Assembly: GCA_001593685.1 (NCBI GenBank)
Contig: LUKI01000010.1
Coordinates: forward strand, 1 to 55,349
Source: Gammaproteobacteria bacterium F7
GTDB taxonomy: Bacteria > Pseudomonadota > Gammaproteobacteria > Pseudomonadales > IMCC2047
DNA length: 55,349 bases
Direction of reading: 5' to 3'
Within the stretch, counting starts at the first letter, position 1; the number at the start of each line of letters is the position of its first letter. A model generated the notes under the pieces. The model did not search any database. It saw nothing but the letters and a program-made list of their open reading frames with translations, and was not told where the DNA came from. Of this stretch, positions 42,388 to 52,224 are shown one piece after another. A program made the position numbers and the translations under genes.

Positions 42388-44214
42388 TTATTCATTACGC
42401 AAGCTGGCATAAATTTCCTCCGCCATGCTTTTGCTAATGCCCGGCACCTTGGCAATTTCTTCAGCACTGGCACGCTCGACTTCCTGTATCCCGCCAAAGA
42501 AGGTCAATAATTCACGGCGGCGCTTTGGACCAACCCCCGGGATCGACTCCAGTGGCGATGTTCGGCGAGTTTTTCCTCGCGCTTGCCGATGGCTGGTAAT
42601 AGCAAAACGGTGTGCTTCGTCACGGATGTGCTGAATAAGATGCAGTGCCGGAGAATCCGGCGGCAGAACAATTTCATCACTACGCCCAGCCATAAACAGA
42701 GATTCAAGGCCCGCCTTACGAGTGACTCCTTTGGCAACCCCCACCAACAGCACGCCATTAATATCAAGCTCAGCCAACACATCTTCGGCCATTCGTAATT
42801 GCCCTTTGCCGCCGTCAATAAACAGAATATCCGGTAACTTACCTTCGCCTGACTTAAGCCGTTTATAGCGTCGTTTCAAGGCCTGCTGCATCGCTGCATA
42901 ATCATCGCCGCCCGTAATACCCGAAATATTGAAACGCCGGTAATCGGATTTCAGCGGGCCGTTATCATCAAATACCACGCAGGACGCTACTGTCGACTCA
43001 CCTGAGCTGTGGCTGATGTCAAAACACTCCATGCGTTTAGGCGACTCACTCAGTTCCAGTGCCGCCTGCAAAGCAGTCAAACGTCCGGCATAGTCGAGAT
43101 TGCTGGCATGGCGACCCTGCAAGTTCTGCTCAGCGTTATTAATGGCGAGCTGAAGCCAGCGGGCACGATCACCGCGGACTCGCGAGGTTAACTGCACCTT
43201 ATGGTTGGCCGATTGCGCTAGTGCGTCAGCCAGCATCGCCTCATCCTCAAGTTCGGCATTAAGAATCACTTCCTTGGGAATCTGGTGCTGTGCAGAACCC
43301 GCCAAATAGAACTGAGGAATAAAGCCACTTAACAGCTCAGCCAACGAACTCACCATGTTGACCTTAGGATAATAGGTGCGACTGCCTAAAATACGCCCCG
43401 CCCGAATAAACAGCACCTGCACACAAATACCCATCGGGCTCACCAGGCCCGCGACCACATCCACATCACCACTGTGACCGGAAACATATTGCTGTTCCTG
43501 TACTCGTCGCAGGTGAATCACCTGATCGCGTAATTCCGCTGCTTTTTCAAAATCCAGCGCTGCCGAGGCCTGCTCCATTTGGGTCGTTAGTTCGGTGATA
43601 ATTTCGCGATCCTTGCCCTCCAGAAACATGCGTGTATGACGCACATCCTCGGCATACGCCTGCTTGGAAATATATTCCACACAGGGCGCCTTACAGCGCT
43701 CTATTTGATACTGCAGGCAGGGCCGCGAGCGGTTCTTAAAATGGCTTTCGTCGCACTGACGTACCTTAAAGGATTTCTGCAACAGACTAAGCGTTTCACG
43801 CACTGCGCTGACATTTGGAAACGGTCCGAAATAACGGTCATTCTTACGTTTGGCCCCCCGATGCAAACCAAGTGAGGGGTATTCATGTTGATCTGTCAGA
43901 AAAATAAACGGATAGGACTTATCATCCCTTAACAGAATATTATAGGGCGGCTTAAGGCTTTTAATAAGATTCTGTTCAAGCAACAGAGCTTCGGTTTCAC
44001 TCGCCGTGACGGTGACCTGCACATCAACAGCTTTCGCCATCAGTGACTGGGTTTTAATACTTAAACCCGTGTTACGGAAATAACTGGAGACACGATTTTT
44101 AAGGTTCTTGGCTTTACCCACGTAGAGAACCTTACCAGCGTCATCAAGCATCTGATAAACACCAGGGCGGCGAGTCAATTCCGTCAGAAAGGTTTTTGAA
44201 TCAAAGGTTGTCAC
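42388..44214 (-). CDS. uvrC: Excinuclease ABC subunit C
   Basis: The 608-residue UvrC has an N-terminal GIY-YIG nuclease (RPGVYQMLDDAGKVLYVGKAKNLKNRV), a Cys cluster around residues 153-180, the UVR domain that contacts UvrB (EQASAALDFEKAAELRDQ), an RNase H-like second nuclease domain (FDISHSSGE...), and tandem helix-hairpin-helix motifs at the end (ESIPGVGPKRRRELL and AKVPGISKSMAEEI). It makes both incisions in nucleotide excision repair. The gacA/uvrY gene that often precedes uvrC is absent; a CBS-domain gene is there instead. Confidence 0.97.
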   Translation of the reverse strand: MTTFDSKTFLTELTRRPGVYQMLDDAGKVLYVGKAKNLKNRVSSYFRNTGLSIKTQSLMAKAVDVQVTVTASETEALLLEQNLIKSLKPPYNILLRDDKSYPFIFLTDQHEYPSLGLHRGAKRKNDRYFGPFPNVSAVRETLSLLQKSFKVRQCDESHFKNRSRPCLQYQIERCKAPCVEYISKQAYAEDVRHTRMFLEGKDREIITELTTQMEQASAALDFEKAAELRDQVIHLRRVQEQQYVSGHSGDVDVVAGLVSPMGICVQVLFIRAGRILGSRTYYPKVNMVSSLAELLSGFIPQFYLAGSAQHQIPKEVILNAELEDEAMLADALAQSANHKVQLTSRVRGDRARWLQLAINNAEQNLQGRHASNLDYAGRLTALQAALELSESPKRMECFDISHSSGESTVASCVVFDDNGPLKSDYRRFNISGITGGDDYAAMQQALKRRYKRLKSGEGKLPDILFIDGGKGQLRMAEDVLAELDINGVLLVGVAKGVTRKAGLESLFMAGRSDEIVLPPDSPALHLIQHIRDEAHRFAITSHRQARGKTRRTSPLESIPGVGPKRRRELLTFFGGIQEVERASAEEIAKVPGISKSMAEEIYASLRNE

Positions 44215-44252
44215 AGTAGAAAAAGCACAAACAGGTAGGAAGTAAAAGCAAA

Positions 44253-44296
44253 CTGCCCACTCTAGGCATCATTTAAATGTACGCTAGAGCGGGCAG
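44253..44296 (-). terminator. Terminator after the CBS-domain gene
   Basis: A 13-bp stem CTGCCCACTCTAG / CTAGAGCGGGCAG with one mismatch and an 18-nt loop is followed on the minus strand by TTTGCTTTT. It separates the CBS gene from uvrC. Confidence 0.75.
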
Positions 44297-44313
44297 CAAA
44301 AATTAACCAAAAA

Positions 44314-44727
44314 CTAGCCGTGCTCGGGATGCTGGGTAATATCCAAAACCGCACGCAAAATATCACGCTGACTAATTTGACCGACCAACTCACCATCATC
44401 AATAACGGGGAAACGTTTAAGGCCCCGCTTCTTAAACTCAACCGCCACATCGACAATGTCATCTTCGGGACTAACGGTAGCCACATCCGTGGTCATATAG
44501 TCAGAAACTTTTCCACCTGCTTCCGTGTAATAAATATCCTTAATAATCGCATCCAGACAATCACCCTCGGACAACAAACCAACTAATTGCTCATTGCCAT
44601 CAATAACGGGCGCCCCCGAAATACCATTGGTTTTCAAGGCTTCAATTGCTTCGAAGAGATCGGTCTCCGGGCGAAAGGTGACTAACCGCTTGGTCATGTA
44701 ATCCCGAACCTTGATTGACTTCAGCAT
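44314..44727 (-). CDS. CBS-domain protein
   Basis: This protein of 137 residues is made of two CBS domains (DYMTKRLVTFRPETDLFEAIEAL... and DYMTTDVATVSPEDDIVDVAVEF...), each with the typical GLLSEGD- or GQISQRD-type end. Paired CBS domains bind adenine nucleotides and act as energy sensors. With no attached catalytic domain, it probably acts by protein contact. The start at 44727 is preferred to 44769 because AAGGAA precedes it. Confidence 0.9.
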   Translation of the reverse strand: MLKSIKVRDYMTKRLVTFRPETDLFEAIEALKTNGISGAPVIDGNEQLVGLLSEGDCLDAIIKDIYYTEAGGKVSDYMTTDVATVSPEDDIVDVAVEFKKRGLKRFPVIDDGELVGQISQRDILRAVLDITQHPEHG

Positions 44728-44962
44728 GAAAAATTCCTTATTTATCTTGTGGTTATTATCTATAAACACGCTTGTTGTGGTGCTGTCTTGAAGTTTTACG
44801 CTGATACGTAAGTTCAGTCAAGCGCAATACATACGTCGTTATTGCCGCACAAACCAGCTCCTTCGAATAGCATTAAAAACAAAGAAAAGAACAGAATAGC
44901 TCAATATTGCTTTGGTACTCCCAGCCCTACCGCAAGCACTGTAACCCCTCTGGCCTTCCAAC

Positions 44963-47581
44963 TCAGGTTTGATGCTGTTTTAACAATTTATGCAGCTCGT
45001 CAACCACAATCAGAGTGAGCGCGATTAATAACAATACGGACCATTGTTGCAATGTGACCGGCGCTATCTGCAATACACCGCTCAACCCGGGGGTGTACAT
45101 CGCGGCAATATGAATACCCTGCGCAGCCAACATGCCAAACAGTAACAGTGGATTACCAAAAAAGAACTGCCTGAAAATAGACTGCGTTTCGGAGCGACTA
45201 TTAAGGACATGGACGTTTTCAAACAGGACCATCAACAGCAAAGTAATATTGCGCGCCGCCTCTTCGCTCATACCTTGACTCAACGCCCAAACAAAGACGG
45301 CAAAAGCCAGACTTCCCATCACCAGAGCATTTATAAACACCCGCTCAAGCATAAGCCGGTTAAAGATAGTCTCCGCTGGTGGGCGTGGTGGGCGTGGTAA
45401 TTCATTACCTTCCTTGGGCTCGAAAGCTAGAGCAACATCCTGTATACCATTGGTCACTAAATTCAGCCAAAGTAACTGGATGGGAAATAACGGAATCGGA
45501 TAACCAAACAGGACACTATAGATAAACAGGGTCATTTCCGCCGCACCGGTTGAGATCAGCAGAAACACCACCTTGCGAATATTATTGTAAACAATACGGC
45601 CCTGCAGAATACCCTGCACAATAGAGGCAAAATTATCGTCGGTAATGACCAGGTCAGAACTTTCTCGCGCAACGTCTGTGCCGCGTTTGCCCAAGGCAAT
45701 GCCAACATGGGCATGGCGCAAAGCCGGAGCATCATTAACACCATCCCCCGTCACGGCAACAAAATGGCCATCCTTAATCAGTTGCTCAACAATCTGTAAT
45801 TTTTGAGCGGGTTCGACACGCGCGAACACCTTTGACGATGTAATCAACGCAGACAAGGCCTGCTCGCTCTGTTGGGCTGCCTCTGTAATTTCCCGCCCGG
45901 TCACGACCGTCGAATGTTGATCGGCTATTTCAAGCTCTCTGGCCAACGCTAATGCCGTCTTTGGATGATCTCCGGTGATCATCGCCACATCAATATGGGC
46001 AGCGCGACACTGCTTAACTGCCGCATGGGCCTCCGGACGCAAGGGATCAATCATCCCTACCAGACCTAAAAAAGTCAGCTTTTCAGGCGGTTGATCCAAT
46101 GCTACTAAATCAGCGGTCAACTGACCGCTAGCCAGCGCCAGCACACGATAGCCCTGTCCCGCCAACTCATCGACCTGCCGATAAATATCTTCAACAATCA
46201 ACGGGTTACCTGTGACAGCTGAGTCACACATTGACAGCACACACTCCGCACTGCCTTTCACATGGACATACTGTTCACCGTCGACCCGGTTAACACAAGC
46301 ACTAAAGGAGTTTTCAGATTCGTAGGGAATGCGAGACAGCTCAGGGTAATCCTGAGCTGCATGTTGATGATCAAAACCCTGTTTGGCCGCCAGCACCAAA
46401 AAGGCAAGATCAACCCCGTCCCCAGTTGCCAGCCACTCGCTGTTATGCAACGTCAGCTGCGCTTCGTTGGCTAACAATCCGCAGCGCACCAGCTTTTGCA
46501 GCGCCTGGTTTTCATCGTTAACAAAACCATTGGCAGAAATATCGCCGTTTAGATTCAGCCCCTGTCCGCTGACACTGTAACGCTGATTATCCGGCATAAG
46601 AATGGTTTTTGCGGTCATCTCGTTGACCGTCAGAGTCCCCGTTTTGTCGGAAGCAATATAGGTACAGGAGCCCAGCGACTCAACAGCCACCAATTTGCGC
46701 ACAATCACATTAACTTTGGCCATTCTGCGCATACCAATGGCCAGCGCCACAGTAATGGCTGCCGGTAGACCTTCAGGAATAGCCGATACCGCCAGCGCCA
46801 CCCCCAGTAAAAAAACAGTGGCAAGATCCTGTCCACGCAACAGGGTTATCACAAAGATTAAAGCAATGACCAGCAGCACCCCCAAGGAGACTCTGAGCGT
46901 AAAACGTTCAATGCGTTGTAACAGCGGCGGTTTAATCGTCTCTCGAACGTATAGCTCAGAAGCAATCAAACCAACCTGAGAGCGAGCTCCGGTGGCAATT
47001 ACTTCGCCGATACCACGGCCATGGGTAACAATAGTGCCAGCAAAGGCGTGGTCTGTTTTTTCGCTGAGCAGCGCAGTGTTATCAGTTGCCGTGGTCGCTT
47101 GCTTGGTTGAGGCAAGCGACTCGCCCGTCAAAATCGACTCATTAATCAACAAATTTTGACAGCTTTTCAACTTGAGGTCGGCAGGCACTTTATCCCCGGA
47201 AACCAACTCCACTATATCACCGGGCACTATTTCAGAAGTGCTTACCTGTTGCGTAATGCCGTCACGAATGACCGAAGCAAAGTGTGGCACCATTTTTTTC
47301 AGAGCTGCCATCGAGCGCTGTGCAGAATATTCCTGCACTGTTCCGATAGTGGCATTAATTAATAACACCACAAAAATAAAAATACCGTTGAGGAGTTGCC
47401 CCAGTCCCAGCGACACCAACGCCGCGGCCAGCAATACGTAGATAAAGGGACTATTGAATTGAGCAATAAAGATAGATAAAAGCGTATCACTACGCTTTTC
47501 CGGCAACTGATTTGCCCCAAAGCGTTTTAACCTTTCAGCAGCTTCAACGGACGTTAAGCCTGTCTCTGGCATAGGGGACAA
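44963..47581 (-). CDS. P-type cation-transporting ATPase (type II)
   Basis: This P-type ATPase of 872 residues has the actuator TGES motif (152-155), the PEGLP segment of TM4 (269-273), phosphorylated Asp312 in SDKTGTLT, TGD and GDGVNDAP hinge motifs, and six more C-terminal helices. PEGLP and the overall length put it with bacterial Ca2+/Mn2+ (type II) pumps; no heavy-metal N-terminal domain is present. TTG at 47581 with GGAG 5 nt upstream is the chosen start; ATG at 47572 is possible. The 212-bp gap from the RNase-like gene leaves open whether it belongs to that unit. Confidence 0.92.
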   Translation of the reverse strand: MSPMPETGLTSVEAAERLKRFGANQLPEKRSDTLLSIFIAQFNSPFIYVLLAAALVSLGLGQLLNGIFIFVVLLINATIGTVQEYSAQRSMAALKKMVPHFASVIRDGITQQVSTSEIVPGDIVELVSGDKVPADLKLKSCQNLLINESILTGESLASTKQATTATDNTALLSEKTDHAFAGTIVTHGRGIGEVIATGARSQVGLIASELYVRETIKPPLLQRIERFTLRVSLGVLLVIALIFVITLLRGQDLATVFLLGVALAVSAIPEGLPAAITVALAIGMRRMAKVNVIVRKLVAVESLGSCTYIASDKTGTLTVNEMTAKTILMPDNQRYSVSGQGLNLNGDISANGFVNDENQALQKLVRCGLLANEAQLTLHNSEWLATGDGVDLAFLVLAAKQGFDHQHAAQDYPELSRIPYESENSFSACVNRVDGEQYVHVKGSAECVLSMCDSAVTGNPLIVEDIYRQVDELAGQGYRVLALASGQLTADLVALDQPPEKLTFLGLVGMIDPLRPEAHAAVKQCRAAHIDVAMITGDHPKTALALARELEIADQHSTVVTGREITEAAQQSEQALSALITSSKVFARVEPAQKLQIVEQLIKDGHFVAVTGDGVNDAPALRHAHVGIALGKRGTDVARESSDLVITDDNFASIVQGILQGRIVYNNIRKVVFLLISTGAAEMTLFIYSVLFGYPIPLFPIQLLWLNLVTNGIQDVALAFEPKEGNELPRPPRPPAETIFNRLMLERVFINALVMGSLAFAVFVWALSQGMSEEAARNITLLLMVLFENVHVLNSRSETQSIFRQFFFGNPLLLFGMLAAQGIHIAAMYTPGLSGVLQIAPVTLQQWSVLLLIALTLIVVDELHKLLKQHQT

Positions 47582-47793
47582 AGCAGCTCCTTGATTGTGC
47601 TAACTCATGATTTTAACGGCCTACTCGCCACTAAAAATAACCCAACCGACCGTCCTAATTCTAAAATTACAGTGACGCCAACCACAATAGATAAAATTAA
47701 TTGGCTGTCGTTCGGAGTGCGCTTTCAGTCTATGAAAATCTCTACCTCACTTCACAGCACCCTTCATAATGTCTAATGGCATGACTTCTTAGT

Positions 47794-49149
47794 CTAGAGA
47801 GTGAGGATGTCACGATAACCCGCAATATCGACATCAAAGCTCGTTTTATGGCGTAAATGGTCACGCATTCCTTCCAGAGCATCCGGATCACCATGAACCA
47901 GCTGAATCGGCATATTTTTTCGCAGATTCGATTGTTGAAGCCAATGTTCCATATCCAGATAATCTGCGTGCCCCGACAGGCCGTGTATTACTTGAACCTG
48001 GGCCCGTACCGGTATCCAGTCTCCATGAATTTTGATCGTTTCGACGCCCGCTAACATTTTTGCACCACGAGTACCTCCCGCCTGATAACCCGTAAATAAC
48101 ACGGTCGTGCGGTAATCCCCTAACAGGCGCTTGAAATGGTGAAGTATTCGTCCCCCGGTAGCCATTCCACTACCGGCAATAATGATATGGGGAAACCGCT
48201 GATCATGCAGAGCCTTGGAGTCATCAACACTGGCCGTATAGGTAACGGTTTGATACATGGCATGACATTGTTCTGGAGTTAATCGGTGTAACCTATTATA
48301 TCGACAATAAATATCAGAAACGTCGATTGCCATCGGGCTGTCGAGATAAATAGGCATCCTGGGAATACGGCCTTCGGCTATAAGTGTCGCGAACATATGC
48401 TGCAGTGTTTGAGCTCGACTTACGGCAAAGCTGGGGATCAACAATACTCCCCCTTTTTTTGCCGTTGTCTTAACGACATCCGCTAATTGTTCAAAGGGGT
48501 CTGTTTGATCATGGCGGCGATTACCGTAAGTGGATTCAAGTAATAATAAATCCAGCTCCGGTAATGGGTTGGGTGGTTTCATAAAAATATCATCTGGACG
48601 GCCAACATCTCCAGAAAACCCGACGCGCTTACCCTCGGCTTCTAAAATAATGCTGGCAGCACCCAGAATATGTCCGGCGCTTTGCAGGTGAGCCTCGATA
48701 TCGCCGATTGAAAATCGCTCATCAAATTCAACTGACTCAAATAACTCCATGCTACTTTCAGCCGTGGCGCGATCATAAAGCGGCTGCGGGTTTTCATGCT
48801 TACTCAGTTTATATTTTTTATAAAACTTGGCGTCATCTTCCTGAATATGTCCACTATCGGCCAATAAAATTGCGCATAAATCTTTAGTGGCATGATGAGT
48901 AAAGACTGGACCACGAAAACCCTGTTTAAAAAGAGCCGGGATATAGCCGGAGTGGTCCAGATGGGCGTGGGTTAACAGCACGGCATCCAGCTTACCGATA
49001 TCAAGCGGCAACGGCTGCCAGTTGCGTCTGCGTAACCACTTGTATCCTTGGTAAAGACCGCAATCCACAAGGATTCGAGTATTTTTTGTTTCTACCAGGT
49101 ATTTCGACCCGGTAACCGTTTCTGTCCCGCCTAAGAAGGTAATCTTCAT
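47794..49149 (-). CDS. Metallo-beta-lactamase/beta-CASP RNase-like protein
   Basis: The protein has 451 residues: an N-terminal MBL domain with HAHLDH (zinc site), a beta-CASP insertion and a C-terminal KH/RMM-like end with GLSGHADY. Members (CPSF73, RNase J-like and YsxX groups) cut RNA. The chain lacks a signal peptide, so it is cytoplasmic. The ATG overlaps the stop of the PRPP synthetase gene (ATGA). Together with an AMP phosphorylase encoded upstream, this suggests a path from RNA to bases and sugar phosphates. Confidence 0.9.
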   Translation of the reverse strand: MKITFLGGTETVTGSKYLVETKNTRILVDCGLYQGYKWLRRRNWQPLPLDIGKLDAVLLTHAHLDHSGYIPALFKQGFRGPVFTHHATKDLCAILLADSGHIQEDDAKFYKKYKLSKHENPQPLYDRATAESSMELFESVEFDERFSIGDIEAHLQSAGHILGAASIILEAEGKRVGFSGDVGRPDDIFMKPPNPLPELDLLLLESTYGNRRHDQTDPFEQLADVVKTTAKKGGVLLIPSFAVSRAQTLQHMFATLIAEGRIPRMPIYLDSPMAIDVSDIYCRYNRLHRLTPEQCHAMYQTVTYTASVDDSKALHDQRFPHIIIAGSGMATGGRILHHFKRLLGDYRTTVLFTGYQAGGTRGAKMLAGVETIKIHGDWIPVRAQVQVIHGLSGHADYLDMEHWLQQSNLRKNMPIQLVHGDPDALEGMRDHLRHKTSFDVDIAGYRDILTL

Positions 49150-50057
49150 AGTTTGCTCCTTCTGATCAGGTGTAAATAATCCAGCACAGGCGTCACTAAA
49201 AGATCCGCTATTTCCACGTGATTAGAGCGATGAGGAATGGTGTTTGTTGTAATTAACTGCACCAATCCACTCTGTAATAAAACATCGTCAATATTGTTGG
49301 CGAAAATGCCGTGAACCGCGGCGCACTTTATGTTCTTAATCCCCTGCTCTTTCAGCCCCTCAATACAGCTAAGAATGGTTTGACCACTGGATATAACGTC
49401 ATCAATGATTATGGCGGTATGTGCCTGAAGGTGTGATAAATCGGGTAGCGTGACGTCGACGTCCCGATCGCCATAACGTTGCTTTTCGCCGACCACAAAC
49501 TCTAGGCCCGCATGGCAGGCAATCTGTGAAACCCACTGCTCGCTTTCTGCATCAGGTCCCACAAGAAACACTTTTTCCTGGTCTTTCAACCAGCCAGCCA
49601 GCGCCGCTGCTCCTTGCACAACGCAACAGGGGATATCATAGATTTCATTGAGCGAGCGATACCGATGTAGATGAGGATCAACGGTGACAAGCCAGTCGAC
49701 CTGCTGGGATACTTGCTTGGCAAAAATACGGGAAGTAATTGCTTCGCCCTCAATAAACCGGCAATCCTGGCGCATGTAACTCAGATAAGGCGCGATTAGC
49801 CCAACGCTTGAAGCACCCAGCTCACGTAAAGTAGCTGCAAGAAAAACAAGTGGTAAAAATTTACCGTCAGGGTGAGATAAGTTCGCCAGGATAATGCAGT
49901 CACAATCGGCCACTAAGGTCTCAACTCGTAAATAAGTCTCCCCGTCTGGAAAATGCCGTGTATCAATCCGCCCGGCAACGGCCGTTAACTTCTGGCACAA
50001 GCTATTAAAAAGAGGATGAGGTTCGAGGGCAAAAATAATCGGTTGGGCGTCATTCAT
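49146..50057 (-). CDS. Ribose-phosphate diphosphokinase (archaeal-like)
   Basis: The 303-residue protein has the PRPP-synthetase marks YMRQDCRF (ATP loop), TVDPHLHRY (catalytic region) and the IIIDDVISSGQTI PRPP-binding loop. The short flexible loop (GEKQRYGDRDV) resembles archaeal forms rather than the housekeeping Prs of enterobacteria, and minCDE-linked prs is not expected here. It makes PRPP from ribose 5-phosphate and ATP; use of other sugar phosphates is conceivable. AGGAGG precedes the ATG at 50057. It overlaps the phosphorylase gene by 8 bp. Confidence 0.9.
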   Translation of the reverse strand: MNDAQPIIFALEPHPLFNSLCQKLTAVAGRIDTRHFPDGETYLRVETLVADCDCIILANLSHPDGKFLPLVFLAATLRELGASSVGLIAPYLSYMRQDCRFIEGEAITSRIFAKQVSQQVDWLVTVDPHLHRYRSLNEIYDIPCCVVQGAAALAGWLKDQEKVFLVGPDAESEQWVSQIACHAGLEFVVGEKQRYGDRDVDVTLPDLSHLQAHTAIIIDDVISSGQTILSCIEGLKEQGIKNIKCAAVHGIFANNIDDVLLQSGLVQLITTNTIPHRSNHVEIADLLVTPVLDYLHLIRRSKL

Positions 50058-51561
50058 TATGTCCTCCTATTTGGAAGATATCCCGGTTTTCCACATAATA
50101 AGACAAGGCATACTCCCTCTCACCAGGGCTCTCCGCATAAAGTGTGAAGAGAGGATCACCAGCATCAACGTATGCACCTACATTAACATGCAGTCTCAAA
50201 CCCGCAGCAGGGTCAACAGGCGCTCCGGCCAACTTAGCCAAGCGCGCCAGTTTACGGTTATCGATGGTTTGAAGAGTACCCGAGTGATGTGCTTTTTCAA
50301 TGATGTGATAGCGAGCTTTAGGCAGGGCTTTAAGCCCTCCCTGTGCCTCAGCAATGCGCTGGAATTGTGCCCAGGCTCTACCACTGTCTAGAATGTCAGT
50401 CGCCTGTTGCAAAGCGCTTTCCAACCCACACTGTTGTGCAAGATCCAACAGGTGCGCAGACAAGGTTAAGGCGCGTTCCCGCAGATCCTGCGGGGCATGC
50501 GGAAAGCACTGCAAAACGTCCAGCATATCGCGCGCCTCTTCTACCGGGCCGATTCCCGCACCAACCGGCCTACTACCATCCGAGATGATGCAGCGCACAT
50601 GAATACCACAGGCGTTTCCCACTTGAGTAAACAAGCCAGCCAAACGGTCTGCATCAGCCTGTGTTCTAACTTTAGCCGTATCGCCTACCGGTATATCAAT
50701 GATTGCATGGGTTGATCCTGCTGCGATTTTTTTTGATAGTACGGATGCAATTAACTGGCCTTCACCATCCAGGTTCAGTGCCCGCTCAATTCGAATCAGT
50801 ACATCGTCCGCCGGGCTCAAATTGATCCCGCCACCCCAGACAAGGCAGCCGCCCGTTTCCGAAACAACGCGCTGAATGTCCGCTAGTGGCAGATTCACAT
50901 TGGTGAGGGTTTCCATGGTATCGGCTGTACCAGCTGGTGATGTGATGGCACGGGAGGATGTCTTAGGTATGGTCAGACCAGCAGAGCTCACGATAGCCAC
51001 GACCAGGGGGGATGTCCGATTACCGGGCAGCCCGCCGACACTGTGTTTGTCAAATACCTGCTGATTTCCCGGCCAGCTTAAACGTTTGCCGTGTTCGACC
51101 ATCGCTCGGGTCAGGCCGATAATTTCATCCGTATTAAGACGGCTACCTGCACAGATACTTAAAAAACTGGCGATTTCAATATCGCTATATCGATGTTCGC
51201 TGATATCGGAAATGATTGCCCCGATTTCTTTATCGCTTAGCGCGTGGCCATAAATCTTTTTACGTAATGTATGGAGGGATGTCACTACCGGCGCATGGCC
51301 GATGAAAACCTTTGCCCCTGACGTAACTTGCAAGCGTGTTAAGGCAATTCGGGATAAACCAACATGGTTTCGAGGAAAACTTTTTTTATCGACGACATTC
51401 AGCGTAGCAATTAGCGTTTTTCCGCCCGCCTTAAGTTGTACACGTGAGCTGGCATCAAAGCCTTCAGCACGACAAACATGACAATCATCACGCATGTAGA
51501 CCACAGGTTCCTGATGGGTATCAATCCCCATATCAGTCACAATGAGATGCTCAGAGTTCAC
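50050..51561 (-). CDS. AMP phosphorylase-like (thymidine phosphorylase family)
   Basis: This enzyme of 503 residues carries an extra N-terminal beta domain of about 80 residues, as in archaeal AMP phosphorylases, and the family signature (KHSVGGLPGNRTSPLVVAIV, SSRAITSPAGTADTMETLT, VWGGGINLSPADD). Housekeeping DeoA is about 440 residues and lacks that domain. The archaeal enzyme splits AMP, CMP or UMP with phosphate to give a free base and ribose 1,5-bisphosphate. Activity on nucleosides remains possible. It opens the three-gene unit. Confidence 0.88.
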   Translation of the reverse strand: MNSEHLIVTDMGIDTHQEPVVYMRDDCHVCRAEGFDASSRVQLKAGGKTLIATLNVVDKKSFPRNHVGLSRIALTRLQVTSGAKVFIGHAPVVTSLHTLRKKIYGHALSDKEIGAIISDISEHRYSDIEIASFLSICAGSRLNTDEIIGLTRAMVEHGKRLSWPGNQQVFDKHSVGGLPGNRTSPLVVAIVSSAGLTIPKTSSRAITSPAGTADTMETLTNVNLPLADIQRVVSETGGCLVWGGGINLSPADDVLIRIERALNLDGEGQLIASVLSKKIAAGSTHAIIDIPVGDTAKVRTQADADRLAGLFTQVGNACGIHVRCIISDGSRPVGAGIGPVEEARDMLDVLQCFPHAPQDLRERALTLSAHLLDLAQQCGLESALQQATDILDSGRAWAQFQRIAEAQGGLKALPKARYHIIEKAHHSGTLQTIDNRKLARLAKLAGAPVDPAAGLRLHVNVGAYVDAGDPLFTLYAESPGEREYALSYYVENRDIFQIGGHNE

Positions 51562-51875
51562 CGGTCCCTCCTTTACAGGTCTTAAAATAAAGGTCGATCT
51601 GTTGGTGAAGGCCTATTCACAGGCGGCAATGAATTCAGCTTACGATCAACAAAATAACACCGAACCCATTACAACTGCAAAAGCCAAGCAATAGATATTA
51701 ATTATGTGTACTGATATTTGGCGGAGGCTCATGGCCTCCTTGTCGTCATTGCCTATGATCCCCTCTCGCCCTAAGACAAGCTTTGTGTACCAAACTTAAT
51801 GGTGAGACCTATTTAGAGGAGATCAAAGTGATCCTGCTGAGCGCTGCCAGCCTCGACGAAAGCCCACATATTAAA
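51562..51875. other. Intergenic region before the phosphorylase gene
   Basis: Between the divergent-side end of minE's terminator and the phosphorylase start there is only a short hairpin, GGAGGC/GCCTCC (51723-51739), which may be part of the leader or terminator. No supported gene is seen; the 68-codon frame from 51783 runs through the min terminator. Confidence 0.4.
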
Positions 51876-51905
51876 ACGCCCCCAGTACAATCGCACTGGG
51901 GGCGT
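51876..51905 (-). terminator. Terminator of the min operon
   Basis: A perfect 11-bp stem ACGCCCCCAGT / ACTGGGGGCGT with an 8-nt loop is followed on the minus strand by TTTTAAT. It lies 67 bp past the minE stop. Confidence 0.88.
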
Positions 51906-51972
51906 ACAACTCTAATATGCAAAGCTATGAAAATTCTAAGAGCGACGTTAGCCCCTTGCCTTTATAGCGTAC

Positions 51973-52224
51973 TCAGTCCGGCAACGTGATATTTAGCTCA
52001 AGTACGGAGCAGTTATTACTGTCATCCAGCTGAACAGATACATCATCTTGATCCACTTTTACATACTTGCGGATGACATCAAGAATTTCCTGCTGCATCT
52101 GAGGGATATAGTCAGGCTGCTTGCGCTGTCCACGTTCATGGGCAACGATGATTTGCAGGCGTTCTTTTGCCGCAGCTGCTGTATTACCGGTTTTTTTAGA
52201 GCGAAAATAATCAAAAATACTCAT
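51973..52224 (-). CDS. minE: Cell-division topological specificity factor MinE
   Basis: The 83-residue protein begins with the membrane-binding MSIFDYF and continues into the MinD-binding helix [13 protein letters not shown] and the dimer domain. It stimulates MinD ATPase and drives pole-to-pole oscillation. It overlaps minD by 4 bp. Confidence 0.97.
   Translation of the reverse strand: MSIFDYFRSKKTGNTAAAAKERLQIIVAHERGQRKQPDYIPQMQQEILDVIRKYVKVDQDDVSVQLDDSNNCSVLELNITLPD

Noticed and set aside
44963-47581. Heavy-metal (Cu/Zn) P-type ATPase
   Set aside because: No CPC motif or N-terminal metal-binding domain; the PEGLP segment points to a type II Ca/Mn-like pump.
51783-51989. 68-codon plus-strand frame between min and phosphorylase genes
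   Set aside because: It runs through the min terminator stem and into minE; no protein family resemblance.
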